Positions 10,641 through 21,862 of a stretch of DNA of 64,000 nt are shown here, piece after piece (position 1 is the first letter of the stretch; the number at the start of each line of letters is the position of its first letter). The stretch lies in assembly GCA_011799875.1 (NCBI GenBank), contig CM022300.1, forward strand, positions 111,737,201 to 111,801,200, read 5' to 3'. This DNA comes from Thinopyrum elongatum (lineage: Eukaryota > Streptophyta > Magnoliopsida > Poales > Poaceae). The translations under genes were made by a program, and so were the position numbers. Under the pieces are notes generated by a model, which was not told the origin of the DNA, did no database searches, and worked only from the letters and a program-made list of their open reading frames with translations.

Positions 10641-12053
10641 CTAACGTGACGAAGCTGGTCGGCTGGTGACGCCGAAGTCACCGGAGTAGGTTGATGAAGA
10701 GATGGCGAAGCCCCCGGTCTAGCCGAGGTGCCGGGGCAGGTCGGTAGTATGACGTTTGAAGCCCCATGCCGGCCGAGGTGTCGAAGCAGGTCGGCGTGGT
10801 GGACATCGACTTGGTCAGCCGGATTAGTATTTGAGATTTCTTCGGAATCGTCCTCCGGTACTACGGTGCGAGGAGCGAGTCCGGCCAGGGTTGACTCCTG
10901 ATGTTCGGACGCCCAAGTCGCGTCCAAGATTGAAGCTGGATACGGGATAAGAGAGGCGAGTCCAGCCGGAATTGACTCCCGATCTTCGGACGCAGAGGTC
11001 ACATCCAGGCTTGAAGAAGCAATAGTGCGGCGATGCCGTCGCGGGCCGGATCTTGTGACGCGGTCGATGCCCGCTTGATGAAGTGACCATGCAGCGATGC
11101 CGGTGTGCCCACTCCGTATAATTCGTGGGGCAACAATGTTGGTGATGATTTACCCTTCACGATGCCGAACTGTTGTTCGGCTTGCCGAGATAATGATCCG
11201 AAGAGGTTGAGTTCGGCTCGATGAAGCGACGACCCGTCTGGCGCAGGTCGGCAGCCGTGCAGCAACGTTGTCAGGCTGGTTTGACACAGGCGCAACGGTG
11301 AAAGTTACCTCCGAAAAGGAGCAAAATTTGCGAGCATGTGTTCAAAAACAAAACACAATACCCTAGAAAGAGATTCCTTCAAAAAGGTTGTCCAATATCC
11401 CGTTCATGAAGAAAGACGAACTCGGGTCGGATTCGTATTCGCAAAGAAAATAGATCAAAAAATCGATGCGCTCATCCGAGGTTTCCTGGAGTTTGAATGG
11501 TCGGATTGAGCTGAAATTTTGAGGGGTGGTAGATACAGTAGTTCCGCAGCCGATCAACGGTTGGATCTTCCAAAGGACATCCGAGCTAGATGCTGGACTC
11601 TATGCCCTAAACTCGTCCAGATTCCCGTCCGGACTTGACAGGAGTCCGGTATATCGTAGATCGCCGGAGATTCCTCCATCGGAATACGACAAAATTTTAC
11701 AGGGTTGTTATATACACAATTCTGCACTATGCCACCAGAGCAATCGTCAAAGCGACACTCGAGGAAGCGGCGACAGCGAATACGAATCCGCTGTATGGTC
11801 GAGCCAAGGTGACAATGTTGAAGTTGAGCCCCCGAGCTATATGGATGATTCCTCCACGATCTTGATAGAGATCGGAGTTGATGTTGATGAAGGCCCTCAT
11901 CCGATCATGACGATCTGAGGTAGAGCGCAGTCCTTGGTCGAGCCAAGGTGACCAATCGAGCCGGTGACGAATATGCCGACGTCGCAGTTGATCTGCAAGC
12001 GAGCCATTGATCCATTGCCGATCACGCAGCGGAACTCTCAATGAAAGCACCAT
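10641..12053 (+). other. Rest of the nested element's internal region
   Basis: GC-rich repeats of GAAGCCCCCGG and GGTCGGC type, ending in ATGAAAGCACCAT just before the LTR. No coding frame with recognisable homology was seen on either strand. Confidence 0.5.
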
Positions 12054-12532
12054 TGTCGGTGTCAAAACCGGTAGATCTCGGGGTAGGGGGTCCCGAGCTG
12101 TGGATCTAGGATCGATGGTAACAGAGATGATGAACACGGTGTTTTACCTAGGTTCGGGCCCTCTCTATGGTGGTAAAACCCTACGTCCTGCTCTTGTTTA
12201 TATTGATGAAGTATCAAGGTACAGAGTTGATCTACCTCGAGATCATATGTTGTGGTCTAAACCCTAGAGGTATGATGAGTAATGTCATAATCTATCAACG
12301 AGCCTGGCCTCGGCTTATTTAATGTACCGGAGGCCTAGGATAACAAGAGTCCTAGTCGGCTACATCGGTGGAGAGGATTCCATGTCTTGATCACCAAGTC
12401 TTGTGGAATCTTCCTCGTATATGTCTTCGGCTGTCCGAACTGGCCCATTAGTGAACCGCCACGGGGGTCCTCGGCCCAACCCACTGGCCGGGAGGCGACA
12501 TGGTGAGTACCCCCTAGTCCAGGACACCGTCA
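12054..12532 (+). repeat. 3' LTR of the element nested in D1
   Basis: Starts TGTCGGTGTCAAAACCGG and ends CAGGACACCGTCA, the TG...CA form of a common Triticeae LTR type. It is preceded by the internal-type sequence AAAGCACCAT and followed directly by D1 coding sequence. Confidence 0.75.
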
Positions 12533-12928
12533 AGAATTACAATATCAATTATGAAACTCCTGCACATTATGGTCAATACGTGCCACTAGTGCACCTGTTG
12601 AACTACGGTAACATCCATGGAGATGGCATGGTAAGATTTTTTACTATTACGACATCCGTGCATCTTTTGCATACATTCTTCTAAAGCTAAACTACATTGC
12701 TAACTACGATGTTATTGTTATGTTTTTCAACAGAAAATCCCGAAGGATTGTGTGCCTCATCTGATGTTTCCGAAAGGTCGCCTTGATGTTATTAGCTTAC
12801 GGCCAAGTCCGCCTAGGCTTCACCGCTGTTCATACAAGATTTCTGAAACCGACAAAGACATGATAATCAAAGAATGGAATAAATGTATGAATAATCATAG
12901 GGAGCTACTTGGAAGCAACATTGTGTGA
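12533..12928 (+). pseudogene. D1 gene, last two exons, cut off by the nested element
   Basis: The plus-strand exon runs to 12630 (NYNINYETPAHYGQYVPLV...GNIHGDGM). It is followed by a canonical GT (12631) to AG (12733) intron of 103 bp and a last exon at 12734-12928 (start KIPKDCVPHLMFPKGRLD, end LLGSNIV, TGA stop). Phase is kept across the intron. Small genes like this accompany CACTA transposases in Triticeae elements, but I cannot name its function. The nested retroelement separates it from any upstream exons. Confidence 0.6.
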
Positions 12929-13270
12929 AGCTCAAGAATTGGAGACAGGATAATCTCCATTCTCCATAGTGGAGAGTCAGGGGCTATCTTGTTTTATGCT
13001 ATTTTACCTTAGAGAGGGTAGTATGTCCTAGCTAATACTCATGATCATGTGCTAAGAACAATTAAGTAGGGTTGGTTAGATGACTATGATGCTGATGAGT
13101 ATGACTTGTTATTATGATAACGAGTAGAAGTTGTTAAATGACTATGATGATGAAGAGTATGACTTGTTATTATGATAATGATGATGAGTTATTATTAATG
13201 ATGATGATGCTTAGTTGTTATATCATTATGAGCATGATCAGTTATTATATATATCAGTTGGTGAAATAAA
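12929..13270 (+). other. D1 3' untranslated region with GATGATG-rich stretch
   Basis: Repetitive sequence built on TATGATGATGA-like units around 13080-13250, following the gene stop. No ORF. Confidence 0.4.
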
Positions 13271-13424
13271 CATGGATTAGATTCAAGTGGAGGCAACACA
13301 TGGTGTAGATCGAAAGTACTACTAATCCAAACTTGATCATACTAATCCAAACTAAAGTGATCAAGTTTGGATTAGTAGTACTTTGGATATGCACCATGTT
13401 GCCTCCACTTGAATCTAATCCATG
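13271..13424. repeat. Long near-perfect hairpin (69-bp arms, 18-bp loop)
   Basis: Arm 13271-13339 begins CATGGATTAGATTCAAGTGG. Arm 13358-13424 ends CCACTTGAATCTAATCCATG, its reverse complement. Only a short patch near the middle of the arms mismatches. The loop is 13340-13357. Transcription from either side would give a long stem-loop. Confidence 0.85.
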
Positions 13425-13534
13425 TCTCTTTCACCCCCTGAAATAATAACTCATCATGATCATAAAATCATATGATGAGACTACTATATAAAACCAGTAC
13501 AAATACAGCGGCAATATGCAGTAGAAAAAAATAG

Positions 13535-13799
13535 CAAACTTTACGAGTAGCGCGGGTAGCCCACCAGGCGCTACTGCTAGGGCGGTGTAGTAGTAGCGCT
13601 GGGTGGAACAAACACGCTGCTGCTAGGAAGGTGTAGTAGTAGCGCTGGGCGTCCACATCACGCTACTGCTATGCAGGATAGTAGTAGCGTGCCCCATCCG
13701 CGCTACTGCTGAACATTAGCTGTAGCGCCATATCAGTAGCGCCCCCCTCCACTACTACGCCTCCAACCCGCGCTACTGCTAGGCTTTTCACTAGTAGTG
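13535..13799 (+). repeat. D1 right subterminal repeats and terminus
   Basis: Dense alternation of GTAGTAGCGC and GCGCTACTGCT units ending in the inverted CACTA terminus CTAGTAGTG at 13799, followed by TSD TTA. Confidence 0.8.
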
Positions 13800-13802
13800 T
13801 TA

Positions 13803-14781
13803 GCATGTTCTTTTATCCTAACAGGAAAAGGTGGTTTCTCAATGTAAGCAGTAGGAATAACTGGATCAACATTATAAGTAGTGGTTTCTTCTCTAGCTTC
13901 AATGGGTTCTACTATTTTTACTTCAATGGGAGGATGATATTTAAACCACTTATCCTTAGGGAGATCAACATGAGTAACAAATGATTCACAGAAAGAAGCT
14001 ACTATCTCATAGTCAAGTCCATATTTAGTGCAAAAATTATTAAAAGCATCGGTATCCATAAAAGATTTAACACAATCAAACTCAAGCTTTATACCTGACT
14101 CCTTACCTTCGTCGAGCTTCCAATCTTCAGAGTTGCATTTAATTCTTTCCAAAAAATCCCATCTGAATTCAATAGTCTTCTTCATAAAAGAACCAGTACA
14201 AGAAGTATCGAGCATGGATTGATCATTACGAGAAAGCCGAGCATAAAAATTCTAAATAATAATTTCTCTTGAGAGCTCATGATTGGGGCATGAATATAAC
14301 ATTTACTTAGGCCTCCCCCAAGCTTGAGCGATACTTTCTCCTTCATGAGGCCAAAAATTATATATATATAATTCCGATCACGATGAACCAGATGCATAGG
14401 TTAGAACTTCTAATAAAATTCCAATTTCAATCGGTTGTAATTCCAAGCTCCAATATCATCACATAGCCCATACCATGTCAATGCCTTTCCCTTCAAATAT
14501 AAAGGGAAGACCTTCTTCTTGACTTCATCTCCGGGTAAACCTGCAAGCTTAAATAATCCACAAACTTCATCCACATAGATTAGATGCATATCAGGATGTA
14601 GTGTTCCATCTCCTGCATAAGGATTAGCTAGCAGTTTCTCTATCATACCCAAAGGAATTTCATAATAAATATTTTCAGTAGGTGCAGTAGGTTGAGGGAC
14701 AACTCTTTGTTCTTTCGGTCGGGGCGAATATACCCCGAACAAGCCCCTCAAAGGATTATTTTCCATAGTGACAAGTGACAA
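13803..14781 (-). pseudogene. Element A gag, frameshifted, cut by D1
   Basis: Minus-strand Gag, the capsid precursor that packages element RNA. The first frame starts at 14781 (MSLVTMENNPLRGLFG) and contains the retrotransposon-gag core HLIYVDEVCGLFKLAG and LPLYLKGKALTWY-type sequence to 14410. A frame break at about 14400 and an altered segment follow. The frame resumes with SMLDTSCTGSFMKKTIEFRW through a conserved stretch (CTKYGLDYEIVASFCESF) up to the D1 insertion at 13802. The gag-to-protease frame is continuous across D1 if one TSD copy is counted. Confidence 0.75.
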
Positions 14782-14844
14782 TAAATTTCAGCACGTAATA
14801 TAAATGTTTCCTTACCAAATTCCACTCACCAAAGGCGCTTCACT

Positions 14845-14872
14845 CCCCGGAAATGGTACCAGAAAAGATTCT
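14845..14872 (-). promoter_or_regulatory. Primer-binding-like site of element A
   Basis: Just inside the 5' LTR in minus sense is CTGGTACCATTTCCGGGG, about 10 bases from the LTR end. In this family I expect TGGCGCCGTTGCCGGGG here. The differences are mostly of the kind left by decay of methylated cytosines. Confidence 0.45.
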
Positions 14873-15286
14873 TGATGACCCACAAGTATAGGGGATCAAT
14901 CGTAGTCCTTTCGATAAGTAAGAGTGTCGAACCCAACGAGGAGCAGAAGGAAATGACAAGCGGTTTTCAGCAAGGTATTTTCTGTACGCACTGAAATTAT
15001 CGGTAATAGATAGTTTGGTAGTAAGATAATTCATAGCGGATAACAAGTAACAAGTGTAGCAAAGGTGCAGCAAGGTTTCCCAATCCTTTTATAGCAAAGG
15101 ATAAGCCTGGACGAACTCTTATATAAAGCAAAGCGCTCCCGAGGACACATGGGAATTATCGTCAAGCTAGTTTTCATCATGCTCATATGATTCGTGTTCC
15201 TTACTTTGATAATTTGATATGTGGGTGGACCGGTGCTTGGGTGCTGTCCTTACTTGGACAAGCCTCCCACTTATGATTAACCCCTC
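14873..15286 (-). repeat. Element A 5' LTR, U5-side part
   Basis: Starts at TGATGACCCACAAG, matching 766 onward and 58017 onward. It is interrupted at 15286 by solo LTR C and resumes at 56523. The joined LTR is about 1.5 kb, close to the 1,514 bp of LTR 58017-59530. Confidence 0.85.
15282..15286. repeat. Left TSD of solo LTR C (CCCTC)
   Basis: CCCTC precedes TGAAAGAAC at 15287; the second copy follows the C terminus at 56518-56522. Confidence 0.85.
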
Positions 15287-16259
15287 TGAAAGAACATGCG
15301 GTGCCCTCATGTTTGGTTTTGGTAATTGATGACAATCTCTATGGACTAATGGTTGCCTTGAGTTATATTTGAAGGATTTGTCCATAGGCTTTTCTTGAAG
15401 TCCATTTGTTGGTTTCAAGGAGTTTATGTGTTGGCCAAGGTGCTTTTCAAAGAATTATCCAAAGATTGGTCATGTGAGAGTTGAGCTTATTGCAAGCATG
15501 TCTTGAAGAAGAAGATTGTGTGAACATTCATGTTTACCTTCAAGGCATCATCCTAATGAAGAGAGTTGGAAAAATTCAAGGTTGATCAAGACTAAGTCAA
15601 GGAGTGAATCAAGTTGATCAACACACAAAGCATACAAGATGTACTGAGAGGGATCAAGTGATCCCATGGTATGGTAAGCATTGTCCATTACGCTTTGTGT
15701 ACTAACCCGTGGTCTATGAGAGAGTTGTTTGTGGGGTTAGGTATGTTTCCATGGTCGTGCATCAAAAGGAAGATATCATATAACCCATGGAGGATGACAT
15801 CAAGTGGTGATCATCATCAAGGTTGCGGTGTGCAAGTTCAAGTGGAGCATCACGAAGAGATCATGCTTGAAGCTTGCTGTCCATTGTGGTGACAATGGAC
15901 TTGTGAAGATGTGCCGAAGAGTGGCTCACCCATAGTGGAGTATGGGGGAGCAATCAACTAGTCTTAATCGAGCCAACGCAATCAAGAAAGGTGGTCCAAC
16001 TTGAGGATGTCAAGATCATCATTATCTAGCTCAAGTGGACTATGTGCAAGGCAAAGGTTTGCCCTTGATAGGTTTTCTATTTGACCGGTCGCATGGTGGT
16101 AGTTGGAAGACCGGGTTATAGGATCGATTGCCGTACTATCAAGGGGGGCTATCAAGTAAGTAGCTTGATCGTATCATTCATAGAGAGCTCAAACCATTGC
16201 ATCCTTGCATCATCTTTCTCGGTTCTTGTTTGGTGTTTCTCTTTGTGAGTTTTAGAGCT
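15287..16259. repeat. Solo LTR C, left part
   Basis: Non-coding LTR sequence rich in TCAAG/GATCAAG motifs. It ends at GAGCT (16255-16259), the TSD of element B. Short open frames here show no recognisable protein. Confidence 0.7.
16255..16259. repeat. Left TSD of element B (GAGCT)
   Basis: GAGCT precedes TGTCGGTGC at 16260 and recurs at 54850-54854 after the right LTR. Confidence 0.88.
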
Positions 16260-16551
16260 TGTCGGTGCAATGAACTTTCATGTATGTTGCCCAGACTGTA
16301 CACAGGTGCAACAACAAAGATACAACAGCACCAAGTTTTCAAGACAAGGCCAAACCAGAGAGATAGCTCTTTGAGGAGTCAAAGGGCGGATCAAGAAGAC
16401 CAAGACAAGCCAAGAGAACAAGATGCCACTAAGGAAAGACCTCACTTACCGGGCAGGCGAGCCTGGTCAGGTCGAGGCCTCACCAAGTACAAGTCCCAAG
16501 ATTTCCCCAGCAGGCTTGCCGGGGCCACTAAGGGCATGTTCCACCGTGACA
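16260..16551 (+). repeat. Element B 5' LTR with large internal deletion
   Basis: 292 bp against 922 bp for the 3' LTR. It matches the 3' LTR up to ...AAGGGCATG, then jumps to TTCCACCGTGACA, the last bases of the LTR. About 630 bp is missing, including the TATA box region. The deletion ends share GTGT/TGTT microhomology. Confidence 0.85.
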
Positions 16552-16580
16552 TCTTTGGCACGCCAGGTAGGGGGAGGCGC
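16552..16580 (+). promoter_or_regulatory. Element B primer-binding region
   Basis: TCTTTGGCACGCCAGGTAGG follows the 5' LTR end. A TGGC.CGCCAGGTAGGGGG motif just after the LTR is typical of grass Tat elements. The cognate tRNA is not assigned. Confidence 0.5.
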
Positions 16581-16641
16581 TCACGCGAACCTGAGGTTGT
16601 GAATAGCGCGTCAATCTTCATCATCATTAGCCTCTTTATCC

Positions 16642-18790
16642 GTGGCGCCCAAGAAAAAGTCCGGCACGACAGCTCACCCTTCCACCTTGAAGGCCCCCTT
16701 GCATGTAGCCATCGACGCTTTGGGTACTACACCGACACTGGGGGACATGGACCCCGCGAGGAACATGACCGGTGCAGGCAGCGCTGTCATCGTTCCCCCT
16801 GCGGCCGAAGCAAGAGCGGAAGACACCGAGGGAGGGCGACATCAACAGCGTCCCGATGGCCGTGTTCCCCAAGGCGCGGGTGAGGAGAACGCTTAGTCTC
16901 CACCTCCCCACCGCGTCGGAGGGCGCAGCCGCCGCGACAACGCCCGCCCTGGTACGAGTCGCGACCCCTTTGCTGTCCCAATCACTGGCGCAGCCGCGGG
17001 GCACGGACCTCCACCGGGGCAGGACAACCATGACGGAGCGCCGAACGGGGTCGTCAACCCCCAGGCGCACCCTTCTCGCCATCATACCGCCGTGGCGGCT
17101 GGTTCGCGGCGACGAGAGCACGGTGCCGCCACCACCGGTACCGTCAGGAGTCTAGCGACGTCGCGGTCTGCGTCGTCATCCATGCCAAGCACTGCTTCAG
17201 AAGCCATGGCGCGAGCCCAACTCCTGCTGAGATTCCCGCCAGCGGCCGATCAAATGGATGAATGGAGAGCCACCATCCAGAGTTTGATCGGTTTTGCTGA
17301 AGCGGGAGGATCACAGCGGGCAGACCCGCCGCGGCGCCCACAAACAATAACCACGGTCCGAGCCGCTGGCCAAGTCTAGGGGGCCACTCCAACGGTGCAG
17401 TCCCCTCCACGACAGCCAGCGCAGAGGCTGCAACCCGAACCACGCGACCAGGAGCCCGATGAGGCGTCAATGGCTCCATCTGATCCTCGGGCTCATCGAG
17501 ATCAGCGACAGGTCCTGGAAGATCGGCGGAGGGAAGACGCGCGCGTCACCATAGAACGGCGCCGCGAAACCCGTCGCCAATCTAATAGGCACAACGGCCC
17601 AGACGTCGACGAACCCGCGCCCAGTGGAGGCGGGTACTTGCCTTTCGAGGTTGGGTGCCCTGCCTTCACTCGCGAGCTACGGCAAGTCCGTTGGCCATCT
17701 GCCCGTGTTTTCAAACCAGAGATACTAGAAAAGTATGATGGAAGGCTGAACCCGGCAGAGTTCTTGAGCATCTACACCATCGCTGTTCAAGCCGCTGGAG
17801 GAAGAGATGAGAAGGTGTTTGCTAATTACTTCCCTTTGGCACTCAAGCCAAACGTGAGGTCGTGGCTGATGCACTTGCCAGAGAATTCCATCTCAACTTG
17901 GGCTGACCTGCACAATGAGTTTGTTGGTGCCTTCACGGGCGGCCATCAAGAACCAGGACGGCCCAGCGATTTGTAGCTCCTTCCACAAAAGGAAGGGGAG
18001 AGTTTGCAAAAGTACAGGCAGAGGTTTAGCCAGGTGCACAGGAACATTCCAGATATCCACCCGGCAGCTGTGATTGCCGCGTTCTAGTCCAACGTGCGCA
18101 ACAGGAGGATACGTTCCAAGATGAACGTCCGGTTGCCCAAGACTGTGAATGAGTTGTACACCTTGGCGGATAAGTGTGCCCGTACGGAGGAAGGGAGGTG
18201 ACTCCTCGGAGAAGAGGATGGCATCGAAGTTGACTCAGAAGACGACGACGATGCCACTAACCCGAAGAGGAAGAATAAAAAGCGCAACAAGAAGCGCAAG
18301 GAAAAGACAGTACTAGCTGTTGAGGGTTCTGGCGCTCCAGTACTGACAAGAAGGCCAAGACTGAAGCCCCTGGCAAGGAAGTTGCTGCGTGCACTGATTG
18401 CCGGGAGGCTGCGGCAGCCAAAAAGGCTGGGAAGGCTGACGGGCCATACTGCAAGATCCACCGGACCAAGGGCCATGATCTCCAAGAGTGTCACCAAGTT
18501 GAGCAACTTGTTAAAAAGCAGAAAGCGGAATACGAGAAGCGTGACAAGGAAAGAGACCAAGAAGGTGCTGGCGGGAAGGGTCGATGTGGCAGAGGAGGCC
18601 GCCGCGGCAAGTTTCCCCAGCACCAAGAGAAACCTGCTAGAGGTCATGAGAAGAAGGAAGGTGGTGACAAAAGTGATGAGGGGGATGAAGAGGAAACCAA
18701 TGAGCAAGAGTTCCAGAAGGCCACTGAGGCCCTGTGCGTTGATGGAAGCGCGTCATTGCACTCCTCTCATCGCCAGCTCAAATAGTGGGC
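16642..18790 (+). pseudogene. Element B gag, multiple frameshifts and stops
   Basis: The N-terminal third (16642-17390) is Pro/Ala/Arg-rich and breaks between frames. The gag core lies at 17395-17976 with EKYDGRLNPAEFLSIYTIAV and RSWLMHLPENSISTWADL. It stops at TAG 17974, after which the same core continues (ESLQKYRQRFSQVHRNIP). Near 18370-18490 a frame encodes a zinc-knuckle-like CTDC...YCKIHRTKGHDLQEC, the nucleic-acid-binding end of Tat Gag, followed by a charged Lys/Glu/Gly tail to TAG at about 18784. Gag would form particles and bind element RNA. As it stands it cannot be translated as one product. Confidence 0.75.
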
Positions 18791-18815
18791 ACGTGAGGTC
18801 AATGTCGTAGAGCCA

Positions 18816-19580
18816 GTGGCGGACTCCCGAAAACCACTCAAATGGTCCCGCACGCCCATCATCTTTGACGAAGAGGATCACCCCGATCGCACCATCGCGG
18901 TAGGGTGCTTGCCGTTGTTGGTTTCACCAACAATCCGCAACCTCAAGGTCACGAAGATGTTGGTTGACGGTGGGGCAGGGTTGAATCTGATCTCCCCCAA
19001 AGTACTCAGCAAGCTGCAAATATCAGATGAAGAGCTCAAGGTTACTGGCACATTTCAAGGGATCAACCCCGGCAGGAGTCGTCCAAAGGGGAAGATCACA
19101 CTGCCGGTGACGTTTGGAGGAGAGTTGAACTACCGGACTGAGAAGATTGTGTTCGACGTGGTCGAGCTTCCTTTGCCGTACAATGGGATTCTTAGCTGTC
19201 CAGCTCTGGCAAAATTCATGGCGGCATCCCACTATGCCTACAATACCCTGAAGATGCCAGGGCCGATGGGCGTCATCTCCATCCCGTCGGACAAGAAGGA
19301 CGCAATCATATGCGTGGATAAGATGTACCAGGAGGCGGTCCCTGTCGAGGCTGCAGTTCCCGCCAAGGAAAACAAGAAAGGAAAGAAGGTTAGCAGGGAT
19401 GCCAGCAAAGAGTCCGGGAAGCGCGCCTCCCCGGAGTGCGCCGCGCCCGTTGACGATTTGCCGGAAAGTTCCACTAGCAAGAGATCCAAGGTTGCTTCGC
19501 CTACTGTGAAGAAGGTCTCGACAGGGCTGGTTGGCACTGACGGTACATTTACCATCAGCTCCACCCTTGACGACAAATAG
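18816..19580 (+). pseudogene. Element B protease region, ends in premature stop
   Basis: The open frame has the aspartic protease motif VDGGAGLNLISPKVL (the D-GGA variant of the active-site loop common in Tat elements). It is followed by LPVTFGGELNYRTEKIVFDVVE and YNGILSCPALAKFMA, the usual protease C-terminal half. A Lys/Ser-rich linker to RT follows. An in-frame TAG at 19578 separates it from RT, which continues in the same frame, so a single stop breaks the polyprotein here. Confidence 0.82.
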
Positions 19581-19607
19581 GAAAGCGCGCTCGTTGCCCT
19601 CCTGCGG

Positions 19608-21151
19608 GTGAATGTCGATGTGTTTGCTTGGCAACGATCTGACATCTCCGGTGTTCCCAGGGAGGTAATCGAGCACCACCTTGCTGTCTGCCCTCATGCT
19701 CAGCCCGTCAAGCAGAAGGTCAGAAAACAAGCCTTGGAGCGGCAACAATTCATTGCCGAGGAGATCAAGAAACTTGAAGCAGCTAGTTTGGTCAGGGGAG
19801 TGTTGCACCCAACATGGTTGGCGAACCCAGTGGTGGTGCGCAAGGCGAATGGGAAATGGAGGCTTTGCATAGACTTCACAGATCTAAACAAGGCATGCCC
19901 GAAGGACCCTTTCCCCTTGCCGCGCATCGACCAGATTGTGGATTCCACTTCCGGGTGCGATCTGCTTTCCTTCTTGGATGCATACTCCGGATACCACCAG
20001 ATATTCATGTCTAAGGAAGACGAGGAGAAGACCGCGTTCATTACCCCATGTGGCATGTACTACTTTGTGAGGATGCCCTTCGGGTTAAAGAGCACCGGGT
20101 CTACCTTTGCAAGGGCAGTGCAAATTGGGTTTGAACCTCAGTTGCACAGGAATATTGAAGCTTATATGGATGACATAGTGGTCAAAACCAAGGACAGATC
20201 AACGCTCATTCAAGACTTGGAAGGGACCTTTGCAAATCGGTGCAAGATCAACTTGAAGTTGAACCCTGAGAAGTGTGTGTTTGGCGTTCCCTCCGGCAAG
20301 CTACTTGGCTTCTTTGTGTGTCACCGGGGGATAGAGGCCAACCCCGACAAGATCAAGGCGATCGAGCAGATTCAAGCACCCAAGAGAGTCAAGGACGTGA
20401 GGCGTTTAACTGGATGTGTTGCCGCGCTGAGTAGGTTCATTTCCAAGTCTGCCGAGCACGCCTTGCCGTTCTACAAAATTCTGAAGAAGGCACGACCCAT
20501 GAAGTGGACCTCGGAGGCAGAAGCAGCGCTGCGGGACTTAAAAGCCTATATTTCCTCTGCTCCCACCTTGGTCGCTCCTAAACGACAAGAGCCGTTGCTG
20601 CTATATTTAGCGGCAACCAATCAAGTGGTTAGTGCAGCGCTGGTGGCACAGCGGGAAGTGGACGAAGGAGCAACTGCAACTACCATCCTCCCCGGAGAAG
20701 GAAGTGAACCAACCGCGGTGAGCTTGAGTACGGAACAGGAGAAAGAAGAGCAGGATGTTGAAGCCAATCCCAGAACCCCGGCAAGGAAAAAGATGGTGCA
20801 GCGACCAGTTTACTTTGTTAGCTCCCTGTTGCAGGGGGCTAGGTCAAGGTACTCTGGGGTACAGAAATTGATATTCGGCCTCATGATGGCCTCGAGGAAG
20901 CTGCGCACTACTTCCAAGCCCACGAGATCACAGTTGTCACTCGTTTCCCTTTGCAACGCATACTGAGGAACCCTGTGGCCACTGGCAGGATAGTGGAATG
21001 GGCATTAGAATTGTCAAGTTTTGGCCTGAAGTATGAAAGTACCTCAACCATCCAGAGCAGAGCGCTAGCGGAGTTCATTGCAGAATGGAAACCCACTCCA
21101 AACGAAGAGACGCCGAAAACAGTTATCCCCGGCAAGGAGGCTCCCCAATAA
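19608..21151 (+). pseudogene. Element B reverse transcriptase and first RNase H
   Basis: The RT motifs are intact: WRLCIDFTDLNKACPKDPFP, LLSFLDAYSGYHQI, FVRMPFGLKSTGSTFARAVQ and catalytic YMDDIVVKTK, then NPEKCVFGV and GKLLGFFV. The connected RNase H (ALRDLKAYISSAPTLVAPKR ... VYFVSSLLQGARSRYSG) lacks clear catalytic residues, as expected for the degenerate first RNase H of Tat elements. A frameshift at about 20900 sends the frame to a stop at 20964; the original reading continues in another frame (RILRNPVATGRIVEWALELS) to 21151. Confidence 0.88.
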
Positions 21152-21157
21152 TGGGTC

Positions 21158-21862
21158 ATGTACTTTGATGGTGCCTTCTCATTGCAAGGTGCTGGGGCTG
21201 GCGTGCTCCTCGTCGCGCCCACCGGAGAACACCTCTAGTATGTGGTCCAAATGCATTTTCCCCGGGAGAAGGCTACCAACAACACTGCAGAATATGAAGG
21301 GCTCCTTGCCGGGCTCAGGATTGCAACAGAATTGGGAATTAAGAAGTTGATCATTCGTGGAGATTTGCAACTTATGGTGAGACAAGTGAACAAGGATTAC
21401 CAGAGTCCATTGATAGAGGCATACGTTGAAGAAGTGAGAAAGTTGGAGGAGCATTTTGACGGATTGCAAACAGAGCACGTGCCACATGCGGAAAACAGCA
21501 TCGCTGATCATCTGTCAAAATGCGCTGCGCAAAAGCTTCCTGTGGGACCAGGGACTTTTGTTCTCCACTTGACTCAACCTTTCGTATCCCCAACAACGAT
21601 GGCCAGAAAGAGGAGGAATCTGGACTCCGGCAAGCCTTTACCGACAGGACCTCCAGAGGTCCCTGGTAGAGAAACTGCCGGGAACAACTCCACTTCGCTT
21701 GGTGAGCTGCACTCTTCCGTAGGGCCACGGGTCCTTGCGGTCGAGGTAGGCGCTCCCATGAATGAGGAGGTGCCATTTGTCCTTGTTGTCAAGCCTCAAG
21801 CTCCAACTTGGGCACGGCACATAGTCCACTACCTCCAAACAGGAGAACTCCCCGAAGAGTAA
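21158..21862 (+). pseudogene. Element B archaeal-type RNase H
   Basis: The second RNase H domain is diagnostic of Tat retrotransposons. Visible residues: Asp in MYFDGAFSLQGAGAG, Glu in NNTAEYEGLLAGL, Asp in IRGDLQLM and Asp in NSIADHLSKCA. One in-frame stop (TAG at 21236-21238) lies between the first and second motifs; otherwise the frame is open to 21862. The tail (VLVVKPQAPTWARHIVHYL) leads to the integrase. Confidence 0.85.

Larger units (their letters stand above)
7200..12532 (+). mobile_element. Non-coding LTR element nested in D1, 5' end unresolved
   Basis: A 479-bp LTR lies at 12054-12532. The sequence to its left is non-coding, with recurrent 'CAGTAGCCCCCGAG' and 'AGCCCCCAAGCCCAGCC' type motifs and no gag or pol, like large non-autonomous retroelements. 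No matching left LTR is present, so the 5' part is deleted or truncated; the left junction is somewhere in 7190-7290. AGAAT (12533-12537) would be the right TSD. An AGAAT at 7271 is not at an LTR-like end, so I do not accept it as the mate. Confidence 0.6.
6309..13799 (+). mobile_element. CACTA element D1 inserted in element A gag-protease
   Basis: The ends are CACTACTACGG... (6309) and ...CTAGTAGTG (13799), inverted CACTA termini flanked by TTA. Both subterminal regions are packed with a short motif in both orientations (AGCAGTAGCGC / GCGCTACTGCT; about 6340-6790 and 13535-13790), the usual layout of transposase-binding repeats. The interior holds a split accessory-type gene remnant and a nested non-coding LTR element. 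No transposase is visible, so D1 is non-autonomous. D1's own sequence is about 2.2 kb. Confidence 0.9.

Noticed and set aside
18084..18707. 207-codon minus-strand hydrophobic-looking frame
   Set aside because: Antisense shadow of the Lys/Glu-rich gag tail of element B.
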